A stretch of DNA of 64,000 nucleotides from NCBI GenBank assembly GCA_900073065.1, contig FJOG01000008.1, positions 1,321,353 to 1,385,352 of the forward strand. The letters run 5' to 3'. The notes under the pieces are model-generated. The model did not search any database and had not been told where the DNA came from. It saw nothing but the letters and a program-made list of their open reading frames with translations. Within the stretch, counting starts at the first letter, position 1. Every line of letters starts with the position of its first letter. This document shows positions 1-13,360 of the stretch, piece after piece. Source of the DNA: Phialocephala subalpina (lineage: Eukaryota > Ascomycota > Leotiomycetes > Helotiales > Mollisiaceae). A program made the position numbers and the translations under genes.

Positions 1-1633
1 TATATATTTTAAATAATAAAAAGATTTCGCAAATATAAACTTTATATTAAATTCAATAAATATAAATTTAATAAAAAGTATATAAAGTTTCTTAAATTCA
101 TTATTAATTACGATGGAATATATTTAAATTCAAAAAGAATTCGAATAATTATCGAATAATTTGAATTAATTTTCTTTTAGGAAATTCAAATTTTCTTAGA
201 ATTTATTAATTTCTATTATTATTTTATATACAAATTCTTTAGTATAATTATAAGCTTTTCAAGGCTATTTAAAAATATAAAGAATTTATATTTACGATAA
301 AAATTAAATAAAGTTTTAAAGAATTAAAAAAAAAATTTATTAAAGTATTTTTCTTAATTTATTTCGATTTAATAAAGAAAATTTATTTGGAAATTAATAT
401 ATCGAAATTTATTATTATAAGGATTTTATGGGTATAATAAATTAATCACGTGTAATATTCGATTATATTAGAATTAGCGTAAGAACAAATTAAAATTAGA
501 AGATATAACTTTTCAATTTTATATTTTTATTTAGAGAATATAACGAATTACAAATATATTAAAATTAAGATTCTTACGTATTTTTAATTTACTCGAGTAA
601 ATATCTTTGTAATATTAATAAATTTTATTATAATAAAAAGGTTTAAAGAATAATTCTAAATATTATTAATATTTCGTAGTTTTCTTTTTTTATAAAATTA
701 ATAATACGGAAAAGAATTACGTAATTTATAATAAAGAATTTTTAATAATTATTAAAAGTTTTAAAAAATAATAATATTACTTTAAAAATACTAAATATAT
801 TATGAAAATAATTATTAATTATAATAATTTCAAATATTAAATGAATATAAAATATTTAAAAGGGCGATAAATAAAATAGATTATATATTTTATTTTTTAC
901 GATTTTAAAATTATTTATCGAAAAAGTTTATTAAATCTAATAAATAAATTAAATTATTAATCAAATTATAATAATAAATTATTTAATGAAATTTTTTAAA
1001 ACTTTTAATTTCTTATTTTCTAAAATAAATTAAAAAGGAAGTTTATAATTATAACTCGTGATATTTCGATCGAATTAAAAATATTTTCAATTATATAATA
1101 TTTATTTGCGATATATAAATCGAGTTTAATTTTAATTAATAAGTAAAAAGATTTCGATCAAAAAATCTAAAATTAATAATTTGGAAATAAAAATTATAAA
1201 CTTTCGAAATTTTATTTCAAAAAATTATAAACGATTATTTATTTATAAATAAAAATTTTAATAAGAAGTATAATAATTAAAACTTTTAATTATTAATGGA
1301 TTTAATTAATTATAAATATATATAATAATATATTCGAATATTATATTAATACTTTTTATCAATTCTATTATAAATTTCATTTTATTATCGTAATAAAATA
1401 ATAAATATAATAAGATAATACAAATCGATAAAAAATTTAATAAATTAATAAATAAAGATTTTTATGTTAAAATAATAAGGTTTTTATACTTTATAATTTT
1501 ATATTTAAAATCGAAATTATAAAATTTTATTATAATAATCATTTAATAAATTTTTTCGATATAAATAAAATTTTATAATTTATTCGAAGAATTTATTATT
1601 AAAAAGAATTTAAAAATAATATTCGTGATTATA
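1..1633 (+). mobile_element. Older Ty3/Gypsy copy, left part (interrupted by nested insertion)
   Basis: This stretch is a RIP-degraded piece of pol from a Ty3/Gypsy element on the plus strand. It can be followed as the same sequence as the reverse complement of roughly 4,950-5,750 in the nested element, the part between reverse transcriptase/RNase H and the integrase core. The match stops exactly at 1633 and resumes at 9798, so the later element landed here. No frame is open. The 5' end of this copy (gag, protease, RT) lies outside the window to the left. Confidence 0.8.
1629..1633. repeat. Target-site duplication, left copy (TTATA)
   Basis: The five bases TTATA directly before the left LTR are repeated directly after the right LTR at 9798-9802. 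A 5-bp duplication is usual for Ty3/Gypsy integration. It defines the LTR edges at 1634 and 9797. Confidence 0.85.
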
Positions 1634-1895
1634 TATGAAGTATAGAATAGAAGAAGGCAATAATAAGTTAGATTGGTACTAGACTAATCTTTGTCTTTTT
1701 ATTAGAGATTTAGAGAGTCTTTATATACAAAATAATAGCCTAAGAATAATAATCGCATAGCCTTCGTAAGACCTCCTACGCTACGCGTAAACTTACGCGA
1801 GCTCTACGTAAATTATAGAGGCTGCGTAACCTTGGGTAGTAACTATAAGCTAGTTAGAGGCTGCGCTAGTAGGACACTTAATTTTACACGTGATA
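1634..1895 (-). repeat. LTR (3' LTR of the nested element)
   Basis: This 262-bp long terminal repeat is the same length as the one at 9536-9797. The differences I can see between the two are transitions of the RIP type. It begins TATGAAG and ends ACGTGATA on the plus strand. The TA ends are probably original TG/CA ends that were mutated. It keeps more C and G than its partner. Confidence 0.88.
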
Positions 1896-4582
1896 TAATT
1901 CCCCCTCCTTATAATACTGTCCTCGGTATTAAATCTCTATTATAAGTTTTATTAACTTTTTATAACGATCGTTATAAGCTTTTATTATTTTTACGTCCTC
2001 TATGAAATTCGGGTTATATAAGTACGGGATAAAAGTACCCTTTAATTAATCTGTTTCCATTAGATCGATAGGTCGACCTTAGTGGCTTATCGATAGCATA
2101 TCGTAGGAATATATAAATAAAAAGATTTCCCCGTAAATTGAAATCGAGAGTAAGAGTTTATTATATCCCTATAATAATTATAATAGTAATTATCTCGCTA
2201 ATTAATAGATAAAATAATAATTTATTCCCCTCATACGTGGAGTAGCACTAAAACCTTTATATACCTTGGCAAAAACTTTCTAAACTTCAAAAAAAACAAA
2301 TAACCTCCTAAATAAAACTTAAATCCTTATAATATAACTCCCGTATCGCGTCTCTTAATAAAGCATCATAATTAAAGGGCTAATTAACGTTCGAACCGTA
2401 ATCGCGAGCGTTTTACGCCATTTAATTAATTAAAATCGAAGTAATTTATTTTTAATCCGATATAATATAACTCCCTAAAATCGCGAAACGAAATTTCGAG
2501 CCTCTTTTATATAATCGAGTAATACTCTCCTTATATTTAATCTCTCTAAACCATTTTATACTTTCGTAATTAAACCTTATAAACTTCTTTTAATCTTCCA
2601 ACTTTTATTCGATATATCGATTATTTTTATCCAATTTACTCTTTCTACTTTTATTACGAGTAAAAAGCGTAAAAATACCGAAAAAATCAATTTAAATAAA
2701 CGTTTTTATAAAGAAATTAATACCGCTTAACTTAAAGTCAAATACTATTTCTATTACTTTAAACACCTAATAATAAACCCTTAATATAAGTATAAATCGA
2801 AGCCTAATTCAAAAAATTATAAAAAGTATAATAATAAAAAAAGCCTTTATAAAAAAATATATTTAACTCTCGAAATACCTTAAATATAACTAATTAATAT
2901 AGATTTTATATAAGCTTTATACGCTATTCCGTGATTTAAAAAACTGCGTAAAAACCTTCTTAAAAAAATATAACTTAAAATTTTTACTTTAATTTCGATT
3001 TAAAAAGTTTTAAATTAAATTTAAATTAATTAATTCCTTTCGACGAATTAAAATCGAAAAAGAGTTTTCCTTAAAGAAAGTCTTCGATAAATAGTACGCC
3101 CCCGAAATAAATCCGTTTACTTTATTACTCTCGAAATATATTAATACTTCGAGTAATCTTTTAAAAACTTTTACGCCGTTAATATAAAAATTATTATATA
3201 AATAAAAATAAACGCTCATAAATTTAATATCTTTAATACTTTTAGCGTTAAAATTATAAAGCTTCAAATCTTAAAAAAAATTAATTATCGCTATTAAAGG
3301 CTTTAATACTTCCTTTCGATTTACGGTATATATTAAACCGATTCCTTTAATTATTATTAATTCTTTTTAATATTTTATTATCGATAAAAAAAAGAGAATA
3401 ATAATAATATCCCTACAAAAGTATTATAATAATTTAAAAAAGAAATTTAAACTTTAACGTTTTTTAGAGTATTTTATTTTTAGCGTATAAATTTTGCGGC
3501 GTTTTTTCGATTATAAGACTTTTTCTAGCGAGATATTTAAAACTTTTAAATTATTATATAATAAAACAAATTTTAATTAATTAATTTTTATCGATTTATA
3601 TAATTAAAAAACAAAATAAAAATAAAAGCGGATAATTTACGCGTATTTTCGAGGTTTATCGCGCTTCTATTTTAGTTTTTCTACTATTTAATTTTCCGTC
3701 GAAAAGAATAAATCAAAGCTTTTACAATACTTAAAAAATCGAACTTTTTTAAAGCTATAGTTTTCATCATAAAAATCTAATAATTTTTTCGCGTTTTTAA
3801 AATTAAAATAAATTAGTAATTATATATTATAGTCTTTTGACCACTTTTTCTATTTAATTAAATATTTACGGTCTTTATTACGGCCATTTTATTTATAATT
3901 TAAAATAATCTCTACTTTTTATTTTTACTCGTTATTATTATCGATTAATTTCGAATTAACGCTTATAAAAAAGTCTTTCGACTATTTATCGGTATTAGCG
4001 ATATATTCCTCGAAAAAAGAAACGTAAAAAACAAAGTAAAGTTAAGAGTATAAAAAAAATAGTTTAAATTTATAAATGGTTTTATTAATATATTTTTCGA
4101 TTTAAAATAATCTAATAAATTTAAAAGTAAATTTCTTTAATTTTAATTAGATGTTTTTCGTAGATAATAAAACTTATAATTTTATCGCGAAATACTTATC
4201 GAGTTTATACTTATTATAATACTTTTCTTTATTTTTTTACGCGTAATTTTAAAGCTTTTAAAAGTCTCTTTTTTCTTTTTTTATAGTTTTTACTCGTTAT
4301 TACGTAATTAGTACTTCCCTTTAAAGTTTATTTTTAGAGTTTTATAATAAACGTGGGTTATAATCGTAAACGACTTTAAAAAAAGTTATTTAAAGCGTTT
4401 AATACTTCGAATTATTATAAGTAAATTCCGCGAACAAAAGTTTATTTATTTAATTATTTTTTTTAGCGTTATAGTAATAATGTAAATAGTATTTAAATAT
4501 TTAGTTTTAGTGTTTAATTTACTCGTTAATTTAAAGATAAAACGCTATAAAGAGTCGTTATTTGCAAAAAAAGTAAAAATAA

Positions 4583-4805
4583 AGTGCAAATTAAAACTTT
4601 GAAATAAAGACGTTATTATAATTCGAAATAATATTATTAGAAGTCTCGAAATTACTAAAAACTTTATTTTATAATAAAATAATTAACTCGGGAGTATTAA
4701 TAGTTTTATAGTAAGGGATATATTTAATTATTTTTAAGTAACGATAAACGACGACGAGTATATTATCGAAATCGTTACTATTAAAATTTTTATAAAGGGG
4801 TAGTC
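4583..4805 (-). pseudogene. Integrase core remnant (Ty3/Gypsy)
   Basis: Reading the minus strand through stops gives recognisable pieces of a retroviral-type integrase core: ILVVVYRY, then a YIP stretch, then TPELI, then a segment where the usual serine-aspartate of the second catalytic block reads SNYNN, followed by FISKF. Spacing matches Ty3/Gypsy integrases. Catalytic Asp positions read Tyr or Asn. This domain lies downstream of RT on the same strand, which excludes the Copia order. Confidence 0.8.
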
Positions 4806-6454
4806 TTATAATAAAATCTATTAATATTTTCGATTAAAGTTTAATAAATTGCGATAAAGTATTAAAAAGCCCGTAAAGCGCGTAACGCTTAACTTTAACT
4901 CTCTAATAAACGTTATATTCACGAATATAATTACGAATATCGTTTTTAAGCTTTTTTTAATAATAAATTCTTCGAATAAGTTTTAGCGTTTTATTTACGT
5001 CGAAATAGTTTATTAAAGGGTCGTTATAATGAAATTTCACGATTTCGACTTTAAATACGGGGTTATAAAGTATAAAAACTTTACTATTTTAGCGTAGAAG
5101 TCTTTGTTTATCGATTTGTTAGATTTTTTGCTTTTAAGAATTTCTTTTGCGCGTTTTATCGGCCCGTATTATCTTATTATATTTATCGTTTTATTACGAT
5201 AGTAAAATGAGGTTTATAATAGGGTTAATAAGAAGTATTAATGTGATATTCGAACGCGTTATTATATATATTTATAACTTTAGGATTAACTATTTATAAT
5301 TAATTAAATTTATTAACGATTAAAAGTTTTGATCGCTATATTTTATATTAGAAACTTTATTTATAGATAAATAATTATTCGTAATTTTTATAGCGGGATT
5401 TCGAAGGTTTTTAGTCTTTATTTTTAAATTGCTAATTTAGACTTTTTAATTGAGATTTTTTTATTTATTAATTAAAGTTAAACTCGATTTATACGTCGTA
5501 AATAAGCGTTATATAATCGGAAATACTTTTAATTCGATCGAAATATCGCGGATTATAATTGTAAATTTCTTTTTTAGTTTATTTTAAAAAGTAAGAAGTT
5601 AAAAGTTTTTAAAGGTTTTTTTAAATGACTTATTATTATAATTCGATTGGCGATTTAATTTATTTATTGGATTTAACGAGCTTTTTCGGTAGATAATTTT
5701 AAAGTCGTAAAAAGTAAAATATATAGTTTATTTTGTTTATCGTTTTTTTAAATATTTAGTATTTATTTAGTATTTGAGGTTATTATAATTAGTGATTATT
5801 TTTATAGTATATTTAGTACTTTTAAAGTAGTAGTATTATTTTTTAAAACTTTCGATAATCATTAGAAGTTTTTTATTGTAAATTATATAATTTTTTTTGC
5901 GTCGTTAATTTTGCGGGAGAAGAAGATTACGAGGTATTAATAATATTTCGAATTACTTTTTAGGCTTTTTTATTGTAATAAAGTTTTTATGATAGTAAAT
6001 TTCGACGCGTTAATTTTTAAACGAACTTTTTTCGTTAAATCAAAATAGATTAAGAAAAGTACTTTAGTAAAAAAATTTTTTAAGTTTTTAAAACTTTTTT
6101 AGTTTTTATTATGAATATAAACTCTTTAAATTTTACGTTTTTTTTATACTTTTAAATAGCTTTAAAAGGTTTATAGTTACACTAAAAAAACTCGTATACG
6201 AAACGGCGGTAAAAGTTAGTAAACTTTAAGAAAATTTGAATTTCTTAAAAAGAAATTAGTTTAAATTATTCGACGATTATTCGGACTTTTTTTGAGTTCG
6301 AGTATACTTCGTCGTAATTAATAATAAACTTAAGAAACTTTATTTGTTTTTTATTAAATTTATATTTACTAAGTTTAATATAAAGTTTATATTTGTAAAG
6401 TTTTTTTATTATTTAAAATACATGCAATTCGTATTTAATAAATTTTCGAGAGTA

Positions 6455-6830
6455 AATTAAAATATTATTTAAATAAATTACAATAAAATAATTTAATAAA
6501 CTCGAAAAAGCTCTATTAATATACGCTTAGAAAATCGTTAATACGTTCGTTAATTCGAATAATATTACTTAGTATTTAAAGTAATTATAATAAATCCGGA
6601 AAATTGTTTTTTAAACGTTTTTTCCTCGAATTCGTATTTAATAATAAACGTTTTTCAAATTTAATTTAATGAAAATTTAAATATTTATAAAGCGGTTTAA
6701 AGTCTCGTTAATTAAAGGCAAAAAATATCGATTTTTAATCGTTATTTTATTAAGACTTTTATAATTTACGTAAAACTTTAAACTTCCGTCTTTTTTAAGT
6801 ATAAAAAGTATAAAAACTCCCGTAAAATTA
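6455..6830 (-). pseudogene. Reverse transcriptase remnant (Ty3/Gypsy)
   Basis: The minus strand keeps the RT landmarks FILKKDGSL (about 6780-6806), YVNY, KLNLKNVYY, FELTNV and YLNNILI (about 6455-6478). The last is the catalytic YxDD box with both aspartates turned into asparagine. The motif set and order are those of the Ty3/Gypsy RVT_1 domain. Several in-frame stops make it inactive. Confidence 0.85.
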
Positions 6831-9535
6831 ATAAAAAAGCGTATTTACCTTTTTTTAAGAGAAATTGCAATATAATCGCGAAATATTATAAATTGAAATT
6901 TTAAAAGGTTATATAAAAGCCCGTAAAGCATTTGATTTTTTGTTTTAATCATATATTTGTATTTATTTTATTCGGGAAAAATAAAGGTTACTTTTTCGTC
7001 GAAAATATTTTTATAACCTCGAAAATACTCCGAAAAAGTGATTTTTTGCTTTTAAGTAATTATAAAAACTTTTGATATTTTCGATTTTTAAAAAGTAAAT
7101 AATTCTATTTTTAAATTTAAATATTTATATTTTCTGTAATTAATTAAATAATCGTATTCTCTTTTTTTAAAGAAAACTATATAAACTTCGATATTTAATT
7201 CGATTTTAAGAAACTTTATAAATTCGAAGGAATTTAAAATCTTAATATTATTTTAAATTATTACGTAAATTTATTTCCCCGTTAATTAATCGTAAATATT
7301 AATACTTTTTTTAATAAATTAATCTTTTTTTAATATTATTTTATAATTCGATTTATCGTAATTATAAAAGCGTTATTTGAAATTACGAATTTATTTATAA
7401 TTATTAATAATAATAAAATTTAAATCGTAGTAATTAAAAATTTAAAAAACGTAATTATCGAAAGTCGTAAAAAATATATTGTATTTAATATTAAAAATAA
7501 AATTATTTTTTTCGTTATATAATTATTAATAAAATAATTATTTGCGTTAATATTTCTTATTTTTTTTGTAGTTAATTTAGTTTCCGTATTTCTTTATTTA
7601 AAAAGCTTTCAAATAAGAAAACGTATAAATATCTCGTTAAATCGATTTACGTTTAAAATTTAATTTCGTTTTTTTTTAAATCGAAAAAAGTCCGAAAAAG
7701 TTTTTTTATAACGTTAAAAGCCTTTTTATATATTACTTTAATTAATTTCTCGTTTTTTTTAACTTTAAAAAAATTTTCTTTAGTTTTAATTTTCTTAAAG
7801 TTTTTTTTAATTTATTTTATATACTTCGAGTAATATAAATCTCTAGAGAAGTATTTTTTCTTATTATAAGTTTAATAAGTTTTTTTTGAGTCGTTATTAT
7901 TACCGTTTTTCGAGTTAAAATTAAATAGTTTATCGAGGTTAAAACTTTAATTAAAAAAACGTAATTCTCGTTTACTTTTATTTTTCTTATTATTAAGTTT
8001 AAACTTTTTAAAGGAATTATAGTTTTTATTATTATTTTTATCGTCGCATTTCTTTTTCGTATTGTAATCGAAATAATTCTTTTTTATTTTTTAGAGGTTT
8101 TTAAATTGTAATTCAATTTTTTAAAAGTCTTATAAGAATATATTTATTATAAGAAAAAATTTTTTATTAGTTTTATTATATTATTATTTTTTTATAAAAA
8201 AATTCGTAATAGTATTTAAAAGGGTTTATATATAGTTGCTTTTTTTACGTATTAATAAATTTCGCTTATATTCGCGCATTTGATTATAAATTTCCGATAT
8301 TATTTCGTTTTTATTATTATTTTAAATAAGATATTAAAGTTTCGCGAAAGTATTTATTTCGCATTTTTAAAGTAATATAATAAAGTTGTATATTTAAAAC
8401 TTTTAATTTATTTAAAATATTCGAACTTTAAAAAGGTTAATAGTAAAGGATTATAAAAAAAACTATTTATTTTTTATTTTCGAATTTATTTTAAAGCGCG
8501 TTATTATAGTATTTATTTTTAATTAGTAAAAATTATATATAAAAAGTTAGACTTTAAAAACGTTTTTTATAATATCGAAAAAAAGTTTGATATTTTACGA
8601 TATTTTTCTTTTCGTAGAATAAAAAGAGAATAATAGATTTTGTTTAGCTTTTTTTTCGTATTTTAAGTTTAACGTCGAAACTTGGAAGAGAATTAAATAT
8701 TTAATTTGAAATAAATACTTCGAAAGTAAATCGAACGAGTATTTTAAAGGGAAAATCGAAAGTTGATTTTAGATTTTAAAACGCGTTTTTAATCGAAAAG
8801 TTTCTAAAGATTAAAGAATTTATTTTAAAGCTTATAATATTAATTTAAACGGGTTTTTTTATACTTAGAATATCGTTTTTTCTTTTGTTATTAAAAGCGT
8901 TTAATACGTAAAAGCTACGAAGTTCGTTAGTGGAGTTTCTCGGTTTTTAATCGTTTTTATTGCGAATATACTTTTTGCGAAAGGTCAATTTATTTCGCTC
9001 GAATTCGCACTAGCGATACGCGTCGTTTTCGGCGTTGATTTGGGCTTATAAACGTTAAATCGTATCGAAGATTTAATTTAAAAGGTTTTATTGTTTTTAT
9101 TATCGCGTAAAAAAGCGTTAGTTTGCTTAGTCGGCGGAAGGGTTTCGAGGCTTTTTTTTGGATATAATTAGAGTTAATTAGAGATTTGAAAGATTTATTT
9201 AGAGATTTAATTAAAGTGTTTTTATTTCTAATACTAGGAGTAGTACTTAGAGTAGCATTAAATTGCCGTTTAAAGTTTAAAGTTTAATTAAAGCTTTTAG
9301 TAATTTATTAAAGATTACTAGTAATAGTTTTTACGTTATTATTTAGAGTTTTAAAAATAAAAAATTCGCTGTTTTTTTTAGAGCTTTAAAAGAATTATTA
9401 AGTTTAAAAGCGAAGAACGCTACTATTTGTAAAAAGAGAATTTATAAGGGCTTTTTATTTATTGTTATTATTAGTAGCTATAATTTCGTGCGCGTTATTA
9501 TCGAACTTTTAACTTTTAAAGTAAAAAGATTAAAA

Positions 9536-9797
9536 TATGAAGTATAAAATAAAAGGAGGTAATAATAGGTTAGATTAGTATTAAATTAATCTCTATTTTT
9601 TTACTAGAGATTTAAAGAGTCTTTATATATAGAATAATAGTTTAAGAATAATAATCGTATAGTTCTCGTAAGATTTTTTACGCTACGCGTAAGTTTACGC
9701 GAGCTTTACGTAGGTTATAGAAACTGCGCAGCCTTGGGTAGTAATTATAAGCTAATTAGAGGCTGCGCCAATAGGATACCCAATTTTATACGTGATA
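9536..9797 (-). repeat. LTR (5' LTR of the nested element)
   Basis: This is the partner of the LTR at 1634-1895, with the same length and direct orientation. It has more CA-to-TA and TG-to-TA changes than its partner. The 5-bp sequence TTATA follows at 9798-9802. Confidence 0.88.
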
Positions 9798-9802
9798 TTA
9801 TA
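9798..9802. repeat. Target-site duplication, right copy (TTATA)
   Basis: TTATA directly after the right LTR equals the five bases before the left LTR (1629-1633). The interrupted host sequence continues without loss from here. Confidence 0.85.
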
Positions 9803-12608
9803 TTCGCGAATATAATATTTATTAGAGAATTAAAATTAAATATTATATATTTTATAAACTTTTTAATATTTTATTATAATTTATTAGACTTTAATCGGAA
9901 ATATTAATGGATTTTATTATAAGATTACTTTTTTATAAAAATTTTAAAGGAAATAATTTCGATAATATATTTATTATTATTTATTATTATTTAAAGATAA
10001 TGAAATATATTTTTTATTATAAAATTATTAATATTCTCGAATTAATTATTTTATTATAAAATAATATTTTTAGTAATTTCGAGATTTTTAATAATATTAT
10101 TTCGGATTATAATAACGTTTTTATTTTAAAATTTTAAATTATATTCTATTTTTATCTTTTTTATAAATAATAATTCTTTATAATATTTTATTTTTAAATT
10201 AATAAATAAATAAAATATTAAAATTAAATATTTGAATATTATTATTATTATTATTATAATATTAGAAAAAATAATTAAATAAATAAACTTTTATTTATAA
10301 AATTTATTTATAATAATTCGAAGTATTAAATACTTTAAACGATTTCTTTTAAAGTTATTTACGATTATAATTTATATTTATTATAAATTTCTAAGAATAA
10401 ATTTCAAAGAGAAATATTAATTACGCGATAATAAATAAAAATTATAAAGAAAAAAAGAAAAGATTTTCAAAAACTTTAAAATTATATATAAAAGAATAAA
10501 AAAAATATTATAATAAGTATAAATTCGATAAGTATTTCTCGATAGAATTATAAATCTTATTATTTATAAAAAATATTCGATTGAAATTAAAGAAATTTAC
10601 TTTTAAATTTATCGAATTATTTCAAATCGAAAAATATATCGATAAAGCGATTTATAAATTTAAATTACTTTTTTTATATTTTTAATTTTACTTTGTTTTT
10701 TACGTTTCTTTTTTCGAGGAGTATATTATTAATATTAATAAATAATCGAAAGATTTTCTTATAAATATTAATTTAAAATTTATCGATAATAATAATAAAT
10801 AAAAATAAGAAATAAAAATTATTTTAAATTATAAATAAAATAATCGTAATAAAAATTATAAATATTTAATTAAATAGAAAAAGTAATTAAAGAATTATAA
10901 TATATAATTATTAATTTATTTTAATTTTAAAAATACGAAAGAATTATTAAACTTTTATAATAAAAATTATAATTTTAAAGAAATTCAATTTTTTAAATAT
11001 TATAAAAACTTTAATTTATTCCTTTTAATAAAAGATTAAATAGTAAAGAAATTAAAATAAAAGCGTAATAAATTTCGAAAATATATATAAATTATTTATT
11101 TTTATTTTTATTTTATTTTTTGATTATATAAATCAATAGAAATCAATTAATTAAAATTTATTTTATTATATAATAATTTAATAATTTCGAGTATTTCATT
11201 GGAAAAGGTTTTATAATCGAAAAAACGCTATAAAATTTATATATTAAAAAATAAAATACTTTAAAAAATATTAAAAATATTAAATTTATAAATATTTATT
11301 TTTATTTGCGTAATAATTTTTATATTAATAATATAAAGGGTTTTGAAAAATTATTCGAAGTGTTAATATAATTCTAAAAGTAATAAATTAAACGAATTTA
11401 TTTTGGAAATATATTATTTATCGAAAATAATTTTCAAGGAAAATTTTTATTTTATTTTAATTCGTTAAAAAGAATTAATTAACTCGAATTTAATTTAAAA
11501 CTTTTTTTAAATCGAAATTAAAATAAAAGTTTTAAATTATATTTTTTAAGAAAACTTTAATATAATCTTTTAAATCGCGGAATAATATATAAAATTTATA
11601 TAGAATTTATATTAATTAATTATATTAAAAATACTTTGAAAATCAAATATATTTTTTATAAAAACTTCTTTTATTATTATATTTCTTATAATTCTTCGAA
11701 TTAAATTTCGATTTATATTTATATTAAAAGTTTATTATTAAATATTTAAAGTAATAGAAAAATACTCGATTTTAAATTAAATAATATTAATTTCTTTACG
11801 AAAATATTTATTTGGATTAATTTTTTCGATTTCTTTATATTTCTTATTAATAATAGAATTAGAAAAAATAAATTGGATAAAAGTAATCGATATATCGAAT
11901 AAAAATTAGAAAATCGAAAGAAATTTTTAAAATTCAATTAAAGAAATACGAAATAATTTAAAGAAATCGAATATAAAAAGAATATTACTTGATTATATAA
12001 AAGAAATCCAAAGTTTTATTTCGCGATTTTAAGGAATTATATTATATTAAATTAGGAATAAATTACTTCGATTCTAATTAATTAAATAATATAAAATACT
12101 TGTGATTATAATTTTAATACTAATTAATTTTTTAATTATAATATTTTATTGAAAAATATAATATAAAAATTATATTATAAAAATTTAAAATTTATTTAAA
12201 AAAAATTTTTATTTAAAATCTAAAAAATCTTTATTAAAGTATATAAAAATCTTTATATTATTTTATTTATAAAAGAAATAAATTATTATTTTATTTACTA
12301 ATTAACGAAATAATTATTATTATAATTATTATAAAGATATAATAAATTCTTATTCTCGATTTCAATTTACAAAGAAATTTTCCTATTTATATATTCTTAT
12401 AATATATTATTAATAAATTATTAAAATCGATTTATTAATTTAATGGAAATAAATTAATCAAAAAAATACTTTTATTTTATATTTATATAATCCGAATTTT
12501 ACAAAGGATATAAAAGTAATAAAAGTTTATAATAATCGTTACAAAGAATTAATAAAACTTATAATAAAAATTTAATATCGAAAATAATATTATAAGAAAA
12601 AATAATTA

Positions 12609-12854
12609 TATCACGTATAAAATTGGGTATTTTATTAACGTAATTTCTAATTAATTTATAATTACTATTTAAAGCTATATAATTTCTATAACCTACGAAA
12701 AGCTTACGTAAATTTATACGTAATATAAAAGATTTTATAAGAATTATATAATTATTATTCTTAGATTATTATTTTATATATAAAAAAATTTTAAATTTCT
12801 AATAAAAAAATAAAAATTAATTTAATATTATTTCTTTTTATTTTATATTTTATA
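12609..12854 (+). repeat. LTR of the older Gypsy copy (inverted relative to the other two)
   Basis: It starts TATCACGTATAAAATTGGG and ends TTTTATA. Reverse-complemented it aligns along its whole length with the LTRs at 1634-1895 and 9536-9797, but it is about 16 bp shorter and far more AT-converted. It closes the 3' end of the plus-strand element. Confidence 0.82.
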
Positions 12855-13360
12855 ATAAGAAATAATAATATTATATTTATAAAACGCGTATTTATTCTAA
12901 TTAATTTCGAGGAATAAATAAAAATAATTATAAATAATAAAATTAATATAATAAATTCTTGGAATTTTATTTTAATTTATTATTTTCATAATATATTATT
13001 ATTAAAAAAAGAAACGAAATTAATTTCTAAAAAGTAAATTATATTTTAAATAATTATATTAAAATTAATAATATTATAATAAAAACTAATAAATTCTTAA
13101 ATAATTTAATAAATAATAATAATAATAAAAATAAAAAGAATAAAAATAAAAAAGAGGAAAATAGCGAAGATAAAAAAGATAAGAATAATATAATAAAGAA
13201 AAATTCGAAAAAGTAAATAAATTTCCTATTTAATATTATTTATTTCTTTTTATTTCGATAATTTATTATAAGTATCAAAATACGCAAAATTGCGAATACA
13301 AAATATATTAATAGTTTTAAAACCGGAATTTTTTTATTTTATTTTTAGTATATCATATTA
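12855..13360. other. AT-rich RIP-type flank, identity not recognised
   Basis: Very AT-rich DNA with the same CA/TG depletion continues past the LTR and stops abruptly at about 13,360. A stretch near 13,100-13,210 would read as Asn/Lys-rich low complexity. I see no gene or recognisable transposon motif. Confidence 0.6.

Larger units (their letters stand above)
1634..9797 (-). mobile_element. RIP-degraded Ty3/Gypsy retrotransposon, nested insertion
   Basis: This 8.16-kb element is bounded by two direct 262-bp LTRs and a 5-bp target duplication. Coding remnants read on the minus strand in the order RT (about 6455-6830), integrase core (about 4583-4805) and the pol C-terminus running into the LTR near 1900. 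RT before integrase is the Ty3/Gypsy order. Gag and protease should lie at about 7,000-9,500 but are too mutated to read. All frames are closed, and aspartates of the RT and integrase motifs read as asparagine, as G-to-A changes would produce. It cannot be autonomous. It is inserted in the integrase region of an older, oppositely oriented copy of the same family. Confidence 0.9.
9798..12854 (+). mobile_element. Older Ty3/Gypsy copy, right part, with its 3' LTR
   Basis: This is the continuation of the element broken at 1633. The plus strand carries the integrase core (about 9958-10120, with the readable piece NNIISDYNNVF) through to the pol C-terminus, whose tail at about 12,490-12,600 resembles the tail of the nested copy at about 1,900-2,050. 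It then enters an LTR at 12609. RIP is more advanced than in the nested copy, consistent with greater age. No frame is open beyond chance lengths. Confidence 0.8.

Noticed and set aside
3010..3267. 85-codon minus frame inside the Gypsy element
   Set aside because: A chance opening in extremely AT-rich RIPed DNA; the surrounding pol sequence is full of stops.
11746..11937. 63-codon minus frame in AT-rich DNA
   Set aside because: It is Phe/Leu/Ile/Asn-rich, as any open frame in such DNA would be, and lies opposite to the strand of the element that contains it.
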